64,000 nt of DNA from Duganella sp. Root1480D1 (GTDB lineage Bacteria > Pseudomonadota > Gammaproteobacteria > Burkholderiales > Burkholderiaceae_D), in assembly GCF_001427305.1 (NCBI RefSeq), contig NZ_LMFZ01000007.1:36953-100952 (forward strand), written 5' to 3'. Under the pieces are notes generated by a model that made no database searches, was not told the origin of the DNA, and worked only from the letters and a program-made list of their open reading frames with translations. Positions 8,096 through 16,656 of the stretch are shown in pieces (position 1 is the stretch's first letter; each line of letters opens with the position of its first letter). The position numbers and the translations under genes were made by a program.

Positions 8096-8115
8096 AAAGT
8101 CGGGAGGACAGAAAA

Positions 8116-8664
8116 ATGATTGAGTTCTATGGCGATCATCCGGCGCTGGATTTGATGAATACCGTCGTGCAAGGCGAAGAAACCTGGCATGACGACGCCA
8201 GCGTCATGGAGTGGCTGGCGGCGGCCGGGCAGTTCGCAGCGGAAGGCACGGCGCCTGGCAAGCCAGGCGAATTGCTGATGGCTGCACGCGCACTGCGCGA
8301 GACGGTCCGCGCGGCCGTAGCGGCGCGCAAGGCTGGCCAGCGGGTCGACGCGGCAGCACTGAACGCGGCAATGGCACACGCCGAGCGCCACCTGGTACTG
8401 ATGGAAGAAAGTGGGGATGGGCTGTCGCTGCAGGCCCGCTACGCCGCCCGCACGCCGCAGCAGCTTTTGGCGCCACTGGCGGAAGCGGCGGCACAGTTGC
8501 TGGCTACGGCCGACTTCAAGCTGGTGCGCAAATGCGAAGACCACGCCTGCACGCTATGGTTCCTTGACCGCACCAAATCGCACCGCCGCCGCTGGTGCAG
8601 CATGGCGCTGTGCGGCAACCGCAATAAGGTGGCAGCCTTCCGCCAGCGCCAGCAGGAAGGCTAG
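8116..8664 (+). CDS. CGNR zinc-finger protein (ABATE-domain regulator)
   Basis: The 182-residue protein has an N-terminal ABATE-like domain and a C-terminal zinc finger of the CGNR type (cysteines in RKCEDHACTLWFLD and WCSMALCGNRNKVAAFRQR, about residues 140-177). Proteins of this family are thought to be transcription regulators induced by environmental signals. GGGAGG precedes the ATG. It is divergent from the hydrolase, and the repeats between them are candidate binding sites. Its stop overlaps that of the convergent LysR gene by 4 nt. Confidence 0.85.
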   Translation: MIEFYGDHPALDLMNTVVQGEETWHDDASVMEWLAAAGQFAAEGTAPGKPGELLMAARALRETVRAAVAARKAGQRVDAAALNAAMAHAERHLVLMEESGDGLSLQARYAARTPQQLLAPLAEAAAQLLATADFKLVRKCEDHACTLWFLDRTKSHRRRWCSMALCGNRNKVAAFRQRQQEG

Positions 8665-9560
8665 CGCAGCAGGAACTCGACGAAGCTGCGCACCCGCAGC
8701 GACAGGTGGCGCGCGTGCGGGTAAATCAGGTAGAAGGGACGCGAACTGCCGGCATGCTGCGGCAGCAATTCGACCAGCGCCCCGCTGGCCAGTTCGCGCT
8801 CCACGGCAAAGCGATAGGTCTGGGCAATGCCGCCGCCGTGCACGGCCAGCGCGCCCATGCCAAGGAAGTCTTCCGCGCACACGATGGCATCGCTGCCCGC
8901 CAACTCGATTTCAATGCCATCGCGCATGAACTGCCAGGGAATCAGGCGCCCGGTACTTGGCAGAACGAACTGGATGCAGTCATGCCCCGCAAGTTCCTCC
9001 AGCGTTTTGGGCTCGCCGCGCCGCTTCAGGTAGGACGGCGCCGCCACCAGCACCAATGCCGCATCTTCCAGCTTGCGCGCGATCAGGGTTGAATCCTGCG
9101 GCGCGCGGCCGCGCACGGCCAGGTCATAGCCCTCCTCCGCAAAATCGATGTTGCGGTTGCTGACGTGGACTTCGACCTGCACTTCGGGGAACTGCTGGCG
9201 GAACGCCGCCACGCGCGCCAGCAAGCGGTAATGCGCATACGGTGTCGGCACGCTGATGCGCAGCCTGCCCGACGGCGCGGCCTGCTGCCCCGTTACTTCG
9301 CGTTCTGCTTCCACCAACTGCGACAGCGCTTGCCGGCACTGCTCGAAGTACACCTTACCGCCATCGGTCAGGCGGATCTGGCGCGTAGTGCGCACGAACA
9401 GCCGCACGCCGAGGCGCTCCTCCAGCCGTGAGATCGAACGGCTTACTGCCGCCGGCGTCACGCCCGCCATGGCCGCCGCCGCAGTAAAACTCCCGTGCTC
9501 CCCGGCCAGCACGAACAGCTCGATGCTGCCCAATTGCATATCATCGAAATGGCGCTGCAT
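8661..9560 (-). CDS. LysR-family transcriptional regulator
   Basis: The 299-residue protein has the LysR winged helix (ELFVLAGEHGSFTAAA, TPAAVSRSISRLEERLGVRLF) and a type 2 periplasmic-binding-protein-like effector domain from about residue 95. The family usually activates the divergently placed gene with a small-molecule co-inducer. Here that gene is the SDR at 9661, 100 bp away. A second in-frame ATG at residue 8 is an alternative start. Confidence 0.9.
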   Translation of the reverse strand: MQRHFDDMQLGSIELFVLAGEHGSFTAAAAMAGVTPAAVSRSISRLEERLGVRLFVRTTRQIRLTDGGKVYFEQCRQALSQLVEAEREVTGQQAAPSGRLRISVPTPYAHYRLLARVAAFRQQFPEVQVEVHVSNRNIDFAEEGYDLAVRGRAPQDSTLIARKLEDAALVLVAAPSYLKRRGEPKTLEELAGHDCIQFVLPSTGRLIPWQFMRDGIEIELAGSDAIVCAEDFLGMGALAVHGGGIAQTYRFAVERELASGALVELLPQHAGSSRPFYLIYPHARHLSLRVRSFVEFLLR

Positions 9561-9660
9561 TTATTACTCCATGTATCAAGTCAATTTCTGGAAGCCATAT
9601 TTATCAACCAAAACGTCATAAGTATAGTGGACTCACCGTCACCCAACCAAGGAGTTCCAA

Positions 9661-10392
9661 ATGACTAAGACAGCAATCATCACCGGCGCCTCCAGCGGCC
9701 TCGGATTCGCCATCGCCAAGGCCTACCTGGCGCGCGGCTACAACGTGGTCGGCAATGCGCGCACCATGGACCGCCTGCAAACGGCCGCAGCGCAACTGGG
9801 CAACCCGGCCAACTTCCTGCCTGTCGCCGGCGATATCGCCGCGCCGCAAACTGCCAGGGAATTGTTCGAAAAAGCCGCTGCCCGCTTTGGCAAGGTCGAC
9901 ATCCTGGTGAATAACGCCGGCGTCTTCATCGCCAAGCCGGCTGTCGATTACACCGAAGCCGAAACCGACGCCCTGGTGGCGACCAACCTGAAGGGCTTTC
10001 TGTTCCCCACGCAGGAAGCGGTGCGCCATATGGAAGCCAACGGCGGCGGCCATATCGTCAACATCACCGCCAGCCTGGGTGTGACGCCAGCCAAGGCAAG
10101 CGCCCTGCTGCCGGTGCTGATCAAGGGCGGCCTGAATATGGCAACCCGCGCCCTGGCGCTGGAAGTAGCCAACAAGAACATCAAGGTGAATGCTGTGGCG
10201 CCCGGCATCATCAGCACCCCGCTGCATAGCCCGGATGCCGGCACCCAGGAATTCCTGAAAGGCCTGGTGCCGACCCACAAGATGGGCACGGCCGGCGACA
10301 TCGCCGACGCGGTGCTCTACCTGACCGATTCCACCTTCATCTCCGGCCATGTGCTGACCGTCGACGACGGCGCCGCAGCCGGCAACTGGTAA
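9661..10392 (+). CDS. SDR-family protein lacking the catalytic tyrosine
   Basis: The 243-residue protein has the Rossmann nucleotide motif TGASSGLG (residues 8-15), NNAG (about 87-90) and the SDR C-terminal pattern VNAVAPGIISTP. In the active-site YxxxK block the lysine is kept (IKGGLN) but the tyrosine position is proline (PVLIK). The Ser position is approximately conserved in ITASLG. Either catalysis differs or the protein has another role. A subgroup of SDRs with this substitution exists. AAGGAG precedes the ATG. A tautomerase gene follows 14 nt downstream, so both may act on the same metabolite. Confidence 0.85.
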   Translation: MTKTAIITGASSGLGFAIAKAYLARGYNVVGNARTMDRLQTAAAQLGNPANFLPVAGDIAAPQTARELFEKAAARFGKVDILVNNAGVFIAKPAVDYTEAETDALVATNLKGFLFPTQEAVRHMEANGGGHIVNITASLGVTPAKASALLPVLIKGGLNMATRALALEVANKNIKVNAVAPGIISTPLHSPDAGTQEFLKGLVPTHKMGTAGDIADAVLYLTDSTFISGHVLTVDDGAAAGNW

Positions 10393-10406
10393 GCAAGGAG
10401 AACGAC

Positions 10407-10616
10407 ATGCCCTATGTGAATATCAAAGTCACCCGCGAACAAGGCGGCCCGACCAGGGAACAGAAGAAGGAATTGATTGCCCGTACCACCAGAATGCTGC
10501 AGGAGGTGCTGGACAAGGATCCGGCCACCACCTTCGTCATCATCGACGAAGTGGAGACCGATAGCTGGGGAGTGGGATATGAATCGGTGACCGAACGGCG
10601 CGCCCGCCAGTCATAA
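10407..10616 (+). CDS. 4-oxalocrotonate tautomerase-family protein
   Basis: The 69-residue protein begins Met-Pro; after Met removal, Pro1 is the catalytic base of the tautomerase superfamily. The pattern PYVNIKVTREQGGPTREQKKELI is typical of small 4-OT subunits, which assemble as hexamers. AAGGAG lies before the ATG. It forms an operon with the SDR. A role in keto-enol isomerisation of an SDR product is an inference. Confidence 0.88.
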   Translation: MPYVNIKVTREQGGPTREQKKELIARTTRMLQEVLDKDPATTFVIIDEVETDSWGVGYESVTERRARQS

Positions 10617-10784
10617 ACCGCAAACGCTGTGGATATTGCTCAGTGCAACACCCCCGACAATGGCGCGGCCAACGCAACTGACCTTTTGCCAGCCATTGTC
10701 GGCCACAGCGAAGCCGCCGATTACCAGGGCCAGGACCACGGCGCCAAGTATCATGGCGCCTCTTATCGAATCGTTAATCCTCAT
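10611..10784 (-). CDS. Small exported or membrane peptide (57 aa), hypothetical
   Basis: A 57-codon frame runs from ATG 10784 to a TGA that abuts the tautomerase stop on the other strand. Residues about 1-10 carry two arginines; residues 11-28 are strongly hydrophobic (ILGAVVLALVIGGFAVA) and end in a plausible AVA signal-peptidase site, leaving a short mature part with two cysteines. No clear Shine-Dalgarno precedes 10784, while AGAGG precedes an internal ATG at 10754. G/C-ending codons dominate the second half. I do not recognise the family. Confidence 0.35.
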   Translation of the reverse strand: MRINDSIRGAMILGAVVLALVIGGFAVADNGWQKVSCVGRAIVGGVALSNIHSVCGL

Positions 10785-10843
10785 TGTGCATCTGACAAAA
10801 ACATGGATAAACGATTTTAGACGCTGAACGTAACAGCCGACAA

Positions 10844-11389
10844 CTAATTATTTGCCATTGCGTGCAATTTGCTGATCGTGCTCCAGTTGCGGGAAGTGAC
10901 CGCATCGCCCAGCGCCTTGCCCATGGCGGCGGCAGCGCGGCTGGCCAGCACGCCGTCCGGGCACCAGATATAGGCGGCGTGGCTGCCGAGTGCGAACGCT
11001 TCCGGCTGCCAGCTCTGCCGCGCCAGTGGCTCCAGCTTGCCGCGGTCTTCATCGGGTTTGTTGAGCACGGCCACCACCAGGCGCGAATGGTCACTGGCCA
11101 CGTTCTGCAAGCTGTTTTCCCTGACGATCTCGGCCAACTGGGCGGCTTCAATCACCGTGACTTTGGCGGGAACGCCGAGCTTCAGCACCAGCGCTTCCTC
11201 GATGCGCACCGCACTGTCAGCCGCATCGGTGGCGTTGCAATCGAACACGACATTGCCACTGTTGAGCAGTGTGCGCACATCGCCGTATCCCATATCGCTC
11301 AGCACCTTGCGCAGGTCGGCCATCGCAACGCGTTTTGCGCGTCCGACATTTATGCCGCGCAGCAAGGCGATCAGGCGCTGCTTATCCAT
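10844..11389 (-). CDS. DUF1697 domain protein
   Basis: The 181-residue protein matches the DUF1697 family start (LIALLRGINVG, MADLRKVLSDMGYGDVRTLLNSGNVVF) and its C-terminal block (SRNWSTISKLHAM). The biochemical function of the family is not established. The ATG at 11389 has GGGAGAAATGTT before it, so the longer open frame upstream is not used. The gene is 53 nt downstream of the sensor kinase on the same strand. Confidence 0.87.
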   Translation of the reverse strand: MDKQRLIALLRGINVGRAKRVAMADLRKVLSDMGYGDVRTLLNSGNVVFDCNATDAADSAVRIEEALVLKLGVPAKVTVIEAAQLAEIVRENSLQNVASDHSRLVVAVLNKPDEDRGKLEPLARQSWQPEAFALGSHAAYIWCPDGVLASRAAAAMGKALGDAVTSRNWSTISKLHAMANN

Positions 11390-11442
11390 AACATTTCTCC
11401 CTGCATGGCCGCAGTATGCGGCAGATACAGCAGGGGCGGCGC

Positions 11443-13038
11443 TCAGCTCACGGTCGGTGCATGCAACGGCGCATCCGGATGCTTGTCCTCGCTCTCGTCG
11501 CCCGGCGTCACGCGCGGAATGCGCAACACGAAGCTGGCGCCTTTGCCCTGGATGCTTGCGACGGAAATCGTGCCGCCGAATTGCTTGACGATCAGGTTGA
11601 AGACAATGTTCAGGCCAAGGCCGGTGCCGCCCTGGCCGCGCCGGGTGGTGACGAAGGGGTCGAACACCTTGTCCAGCATATCCGGCGCGATGCCCTTGCC
11701 GTTGTCGACCACCTGCATCTCGATGATGTCGCCGTCGGGGATGACATTGATATCGATATTGCCCGCGCCATCGGGCTCGAAGGCGTGCTCCACGCAATTC
11801 AGTGTGAGGTTGGTGATGACCTGGGCCAGGGCGCCCGGGTAGCTGTCCAGCATGATGTCGTCGGGGCAGTTGATCGCCACCACGATGCGCGTCTTCTTCA
11901 GTTTTGGCTGCAGGCTGGACACCACCTCGCCAATGTATTCCTTCAACTCGAAGCGGCGGCGCGCTTCGCTGACCTGGTCGACCGCGATCTGCTTGAAGCT
12001 GTGGATCAGGTGCGCTGCGCGGTAGGCGTTGTTCATGATCAGGCGCGCACTTTCGCCGGCCGTTTCGATGTATTTCTGGATTTCCGACTTCTTCACCTGG
12101 CCGGCCTTCATCGACTCGTCGACGGCCGTCGTGGCATCCATCAGCACCGAGGCACTGGTCAGGGCAATGCCTACCGGGGTATTGATTTCATGCGCCACGC
12201 CGGCCACCAGCGAGCCAAGCGATGCCAGGCGCTCGGCCTGCAGCAGCGATTCCTGGGTGCGTTGCAGGTCGTCCAGCGCCTGCGCCGTTTCCTGCGCCGA
12301 GCGGCGCGCCAGGTCTTCCGCCTCGCGGGTGCGCTTGATGATCGACTTAACCTTGCGCTGGATGGCATTGAAGCCGCGGATCACGTCGCCCAGCTCGTCG
12401 CTGCGCTTTTCCGGCAGCTCCTCCACTTCGTCGGAGCCGCGCGTGGCCAGTTCGAACAAGCCGTCGCGCAGCTTTTTCAATGGATCGAACACGATGCGCA
12501 GCGACAGCGCCAGCGCCACCACCAGGATCAGGTCCAGTGTCAGCACTTCCACCACCTTGCGCCGCACTTCGGCGGCCAGCGTGGCATCGATCTGGGCCCG
12601 GCTGAAATTGACCACCACGCGGCCCACGATCACCGGCTTCAAGGCACTGCCGGCGGCGCCGGCGTCGCGGTAAGCCAGGTCGGCCACCACCGGCGCGCCC
12701 TGCACGGTTGTTTCGGATTCGATGGGAACGATGCTGCCATCGTCCTTGCGGCGCTTGCCGGAGAACAGGCCGACCGAAGTGTCATAGACACGGATCGCCA
12801 CCAGTTCCGGCGGCAGCATCTCGGCCGCCACGATATTGTCGACCTTGGCCTTGTCGAGGTCCCAGAGGGCTGACGGCAAGCTGGTTTGCAAACGGGTCAG
12901 CACCCCTTCGCGCAGGCGCTGGTTAGCCACTTCCAGTTCATGGCCAAGGCTGTACTGCGCGTAAGTACCGGAAATGCCCAGCACAACGGTGACGATCACC
13001 ACGAACAGCGCGGTCAGCCGGCCTTGGATACCAAACAT
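11443..13038 (-). CDS. Membrane sensor histidine kinase (HAMP-HisKA-HATPase)
   Basis: The 531-residue protein has a transmembrane helix at about residues 8-27, a periplasmic sensor of about 135 residues, a second helix at about 165-185, a HAMP-like linker, a coiled-coil stretch, the phospho-acceptor His in AGVAHEINTPVG (about 285) and an ATPase domain with N box TNLTLNCVEHAF, DNGKGIAPDML and GGTGLGLN. The signal is unknown. No response regulator gene is adjacent, so it is an orphan kinase; partners may be elsewhere. Confidence 0.9.
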   Translation of the reverse strand: MFGIQGRLTALFVVIVTVVLGISGTYAQYSLGHELEVANQRLREGVLTRLQTSLPSALWDLDKAKVDNIVAAEMLPPELVAIRVYDTSVGLFSGKRRKDDGSIVPIESETTVQGAPVVADLAYRDAGAAGSALKPVIVGRVVVNFSRAQIDATLAAEVRRKVVEVLTLDLILVVALALSLRIVFDPLKKLRDGLFELATRGSDEVEELPEKRSDELGDVIRGFNAIQRKVKSIIKRTREAEDLARRSAQETAQALDDLQRTQESLLQAERLASLGSLVAGVAHEINTPVGIALTSASVLMDATTAVDESMKAGQVKKSEIQKYIETAGESARLIMNNAYRAAHLIHSFKQIAVDQVSEARRRFELKEYIGEVVSSLQPKLKKTRIVVAINCPDDIMLDSYPGALAQVITNLTLNCVEHAFEPDGAGNIDINVIPDGDIIEMQVVDNGKGIAPDMLDKVFDPFVTTRRGQGGTGLGLNIVFNLIVKQFGGTISVASIQGKGASFVLRIPRVTPGDESEDKHPDAPLHAPTVS

Positions 13039-13157
13039 TCACTCCCTCCCCCGAATTCCCACCAATGTAAGGGATGGAGTGTTGCTTGGCAAGATTTTAA
13101 GGATGATGGCTTTCCGTCACTGAGGTAAGATTTGCCTTGCATACAATGGAGATCAAA

Positions 13158-13496
13158 ATGACGGGCACATACCGCCACCTGCCTCTGGCTAAAGTTGAGC
13201 CTGGCATGGTGCTTTCAGACGAACTGTTGGACACGCATGGCCAGGTCTTGCTGCCGGCAGGCGCCGTGCTCACTGAACGCATGCTGGAGCGCTTGCAGGA
13301 CCACGGCATCGAGTCACTGGCGGTGGTGTGCGACACGCCGCCTGACCCGGCCCAGACTGCCGCCGAACGCGAAGCCCACCTGGCGCGCATCGGCGTGCTG
13401 TTCCGCCGCCACGATCCGACTGATGCCGAAGACTGGGCGGCCAATGCGCTGCGCGCGCTGGTCACTGAATTTCGTGTCGGCAAGGAGGCTGCATGA
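13158..13496 (+). CDS. Small HDOD-associated protein
   Basis: The 112-residue protein contains a block (LAKVEPGMVLSDELLDTHGQVLLPAGAVLTERMLERLQ) that resembles the N-terminal segment of HD-GYP and HDOD signalling proteins. GGAG lies 7 nt before the chosen ATG at 13158; in-frame TTG and ATG codons upstream at 13137 and 13146 are less well placed. It overlaps the HDOD gene by ATGA, so the two are translationally coupled and probably work as a pair. Confidence 0.7.
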   Translation: MTGTYRHLPLAKVEPGMVLSDELLDTHGQVLLPAGAVLTERMLERLQDHGIESLAVVCDTPPDPAQTAAEREAHLARIGVLFRRHDPTDAEDWAANALRALVTEFRVGKEAA

Positions 13497-14338
13497 GCGA
13501 ACAGCTCAGTTATGACGATGTGGTGAAGAACCTGGACGACCTGCCCTCGCTGCCGGCGGTGGTGATGGAATTGCTGAACAGCGTGGACCAGGAGGACATC
13601 GACATCGCGGTACTGGCCAAAAAGGTCTCGCACGACCAGGCACTGACCGCCAAGACGCTGCGCCTTGCCAATTCGTCGCTGTTCGGGCTGCAGGTCAAGG
13701 TCACCACGATCCAGCAGGCGATCACCTTCCTCGGCTTCCAGAGCACGCGCAACCTGATTACGGCGGCCGCCGTCACCGGCTGCTTCGCCGACAAGCTTTG
13801 CCCGGGCTTCGACCACAACTTGTTCTGGCGCCATTCGATTGCCACGGCTGCATGCGCCAAAGTGCTGGCGCGCCACGTGCGCTTCAACCAGGATTACGCT
13901 TTCACGGCAGGCCTGCTGCACGATATCGGCCGCCTGGTGCTGGTGTCGACCTTCCCGGACCTGTATGCCGAGGTGATCGCCTACCAGAAGGAGAACGACT
14001 GCTACATGCTGGACGCGGAACGCGCCGTGCTCGGCATCGATCACGTCGAAGCCGGCCTGGCGTTGGCGGAGCATTGGAATTTCTCAGACACCATGCGGCT
14101 GGCAATTGCCGGCCACCATGAACCAGGAACACCGGGTGCCGGCTTCCTGGCGGCGATCGTGCACGTGGCCGACGCGGTGGTGCATGCGCTGGACCTGGTG
14201 CAGAAACCGGACGGCCTGGTGCCGCCCGTTTCCCCGATTGCCTGGAAAGCGCTCAACCTGGGTCAAGACACTTTCCTGCACCTGTTCCGCGAAACGGAAC
14301 TGCAATATGAAGAAATTGCGATGGTGCTGATGGCCTGA
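13493..14338 (+). CDS. HDOD domain protein
   Basis: The 281-residue protein has the HDOD fold: LPSLPAVVMELLN at the start, LTAKTLRLANSSLFG, ITFLGFQSTRNLI and the HD pair in AGLLHDIGRLVL. HDOD proteins are metal-binding-site relatives of HD phosphohydrolases that usually lack phosphodiesterase activity and act as signalling scaffolds for motility, biofilm or c-di-GMP responses. Translation is coupled to the upstream small protein. Confidence 0.9.
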   Translation: MSEQLSYDDVVKNLDDLPSLPAVVMELLNSVDQEDIDIAVLAKKVSHDQALTAKTLRLANSSLFGLQVKVTTIQQAITFLGFQSTRNLITAAAVTGCFADKLCPGFDHNLFWRHSIATAACAKVLARHVRFNQDYAFTAGLLHDIGRLVLVSTFPDLYAEVIAYQKENDCYMLDAERAVLGIDHVEAGLALAEHWNFSDTMRLAIAGHHEPGTPGAGFLAAIVHVADAVVHALDLVQKPDGLVPPVSPIAWKALNLGQDTFLHLFRETELQYEEIAMVLMA

Positions 14339-14345
14339 GTTGCCG

Positions 14346-14362
14346 GCGTGCTGCCGGCACGC
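14346..14362. terminator. Hairpin between convergent genes
   Basis: GCGTGC (14346-14351), loop TGCCG, GCACGC (14357-14362) forms a perfect 6-bp stem between the stop codons of the HDOD gene and the convergent HTH gene. There is no T-run, so a weak bidirectional terminator or an mRNA 3' end stabiliser are both possible. Confidence 0.3.
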
Positions 14363-14707
14363 TCAGTGCGCGCTGGCTTGCGGCATGCCGCCCTGGGTCG
14401 AGGCGCCGACTGGCTTGTCCTCTGGCTTCGGGCGGCCTTGTGCATCCGACAGGCGGTACTTGGTGCGGCGGTCGCCCATCAAGTCACGCAGTTCGCGGAT
14501 ACTCATGCCAGTCACTTCGTGCATGCGGATCAGCAGGGAAGCGCCGACTGGCAAGCGGTGGTGACGGATTTTACTGATTACAGGCGGTGCAACTTCCAGC
14601 ATGCGCGACAGCGCAGCGTCGTTCTTCAATTGCATTTTGCCGAGCAGGATGTCCAGCAGGTGGTTCGGGTTGTAGCTTTCCTGCGAAGCGAGAGCGTGGT
14701 GTGCCAT
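14363..14707 (-). CDS. Helix-turn-helix protein of unknown role
   Basis: The 114-residue protein has an XRE-like arrangement (LKNDAALSRMLEVAPPVISKIRHHRLPVGASLLIRMHEVTGMSIRELRDLMG), consistent with a lambda-repressor-type DNA-binding fold at residues about 15-80. The C-terminal 30 residues are polar and low in complexity. GAGAGGATCATC precedes the ATG. The gene stands alone, with a 205-bp gap upstream that contains an imperfect dyad (TCAAGA 14801-14806 / TCTTGA 14829-14834). Target genes cannot be inferred. Confidence 0.7.
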   Translation of the reverse strand: MAHHALASQESYNPNHLLDILLGKMQLKNDAALSRMLEVAPPVISKIRHHRLPVGASLLIRMHEVTGMSIRELRDLMGDRRTKYRLSDAQGRPKPEDKPVGASTQGGMPQASAH

Positions 14708-14912
14708 GATGATCCTCTCTTGACAGTGGAGTGTTGAGGAAAGGGCCTTGCAGTCTTGCTAAATTTTCATGCTGCTCTGCGAAGCGAACCTTGTTCAACA
14801 TCAAGACTTTGCGATGATTTACCGAAAATCTTGACAACAATGCCATTTCAACACAGTCATTATTCCTGTGTCGCACGAAAGAACCACACGGAAATTGTGT
14901 TGCGCGGATATT

Positions 14913-15227
14913 TCAAGCTGTAACGGAAATAATGCTGCCCGGTGCCGGGGTGCCTGGGGTCTGGCGGTTGGCCTGGGCATTCTGGGCCAGCAGGTCTTGC
15001 CGGGTGAGGAAGTCTTGCTGCTCGGCCGACTGGGCTTGCTGTTGGACGCGGGTTTCTTCGCGTCGGGTGCTGATTTGCTCGGTACGCGCGGCCTGCTGCT
15101 CGCGGATGCGCTGCTCTTCCTGCTGCAACTGGCGCTGTTCGGCCAGGCGGCGTTCGGTGGCGGCGGCATCGACCTGCTGGGCCTGCTGGAAAATCGGGGT
15201 GGTCGATCCTATTCCATTGATAGCCAT
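14913..15227 (-). CDS. Glutamine/arginine-rich coiled-coil protein, hypothetical
   Basis: The 104-residue protein is dominated by Gln, Arg, Glu and Ala from about residue 12 to 80 (QQAQQVDAAATERRLAEQR, REQQAARTEQISTRREE), predicting one long coiled coil, and ends in a Pro/Gly-rich tail. GGGAGCTATGTC precedes the ATG at 15227. It is divergent from miaB with a gap of about 90 bp. I do not recognise a characterised family. Confidence 0.6.
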   Translation of the reverse strand: MAINGIGSTTPIFQQAQQVDAAATERRLAEQRQLQQEEQRIREQQAARTEQISTRREETRVQQQAQSAEQQDFLTRQDLLAQNAQANRQTPGTPAPGSIISVTA

Positions 15228-15321
15228 GACATAGCTCCCGCAGAAGATTGCTCTTTTAACTCTAGAGCCCGCGGGGCCTGTTTTCAAGGGCCAGTTGGCG
15301 ATTTACGGTAAACTTGCGGAT

Positions 15322-16656
15322 ATGCAGAAAAAAGTATTCATCAAAACCTTCGGCTGCCAGATGAACGAGTACGACTCGGACAAGATGGCAGACCTGCTCG
15401 GCGCGTCCGAGGGACTGGTACGCACCGAATCCCCGGAAGACGCCGACGTTATCCTCCTCAACACTTGCTCGGTGCGCGAGAAGGCGCAGGAAAAGGTGTT
15501 TTCGGACCTGGGAACCTTCAAGAAGCTCAAGCAAGCCAAGCCTGAACTGGTGATCGGCGTGGGCGGCTGCGTCGCCTCGCAGGAGGGCGAAGCCATCGTC
15601 AAGCGCGCGCCGCTGGTGGACGTGGTTTTCGGCCCGCAGACACTGCACCGCCTGCCGAAGATGATCGAACTGCGCCGCCACACCGGCAAGCCGCAGATCG
15701 ACATCAGCTTCCCCGAAATCGAGAAGTTCGACCACCTGCCGCCGGCACGCGTGGAGGGCGCTTTCGCCTACGTCTCGATCATGGAAGGCTGCTCCAAGTA
15801 CTGCTCCTACTGCGTGGTGCCCTACACCCGCGGCGAAGAAGTGTCGCGCCGCTTTGAAGACGTGCTGACCGAAGTGGCCGGGCTGGCAGCACAAGGCGTG
15901 AAGGAAGTCATGCTGCTTGGCCAGAACGTGAATGCCTTCCGCGGCGAGACTGCCGACGGCAGCGTCGCCGATTTCGCTATGCTGATCGAATACGTGGCCG
16001 AAATCCCCGGCATTGAACGCATCCGCTTCGTCACCAGCCATCCGAAAGAATTCACGCAGCGCCTGATCGACTGCTATGCGAAGATCCCGAAACTGGCCGA
16101 CCAGCTCTACCTGCCGGCCCAGCATGGCTCGGACAAGATCCTGGGCGCCATGAAGCGCGGCTACACTGCCCTGGAATACAAGTCCATCATCCGTAAGGTG
16201 CGCGCGGTGCGCCCGAACGTGGTGATTTCCTCCGACTTCATCGTCGGCTTCCCTGGTGAAACCGACGAGGATTTCGAAGCCATGTTCAAGCTGGTGCAGG
16301 ATGTCGATTTCGACAACAGCTTCAGCTTCATCTTCAGCAAACGTCCCGGCACGCCGGCCGCCAACCTGGCCGACGATACCGCGGCCGAAGTGAAATCGGC
16401 CCGCCTGCAGCGCCTGCAAGCCCTGTTCGACGAGAACACCAAGCGCCACAGCGCCGCCATGGTCGGCATGACCATGCAGGTGCTGGTGGAAGGCCCGTCC
16501 AAGCGCGGCGGCAATGAAATGCAGGGCCGCGCCAGCAATACCCGCACCGTCCACTTCGACGGCGGCGCCAATGCGCAGACACTGATTGGCCGGATGGTCA
16601 GCGTGCGCATCACTGAAAGCCTGGATTACTCCCTGCGCGGAGAAGCGATACTTTGA
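15322..16656 (+). CDS. miaB: tRNA-2-methylthio-N6-isopentenyladenosine synthase MiaB
   Basis: The 444-residue radical-SAM methylthiotransferase adds the 2-methylthio group to i6A37 of tRNAs reading UNN codons. The N-terminal UPF0004 domain has the three cluster cysteines ([29 protein letters not shown]). The radical-SAM CxxxCxxC is CSKYCSYC at about residue 156, and a TRAM domain ends the protein. The ATG at 15322 fits the family start; an upstream TTG frame does not. Its stop overlaps the TTG start of phoH. Confidence 0.97.
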   Translation: MQKKVFIKTFGCQMNEYDSDKMADLLGASEGLVRTESPEDADVILLNTCSVREKAQEKVFSDLGTFKKLKQAKPELVIGVGGCVASQEGEAIVKRAPLVDVVFGPQTLHRLPKMIELRRHTGKPQIDISFPEIEKFDHLPPARVEGAFAYVSIMEGCSKYCSYCVVPYTRGEEVSRRFEDVLTEVAGLAAQGVKEVMLLGQNVNAFRGETADGSVADFAMLIEYVAEIPGIERIRFVTSHPKEFTQRLIDCYAKIPKLADQLYLPAQHGSDKILGAMKRGYTALEYKSIIRKVRAVRPNVVISSDFIVGFPGETDEDFEAMFKLVQDVDFDNSFSFIFSKRPGTPAANLADDTAAEVKSARLQRLQALFDENTKRHSAAMVGMTMQVLVEGPSKRGGNEMQGRASNTRTVHFDGGANAQTLIGRMVSVRITESLDYSLRGEAIL

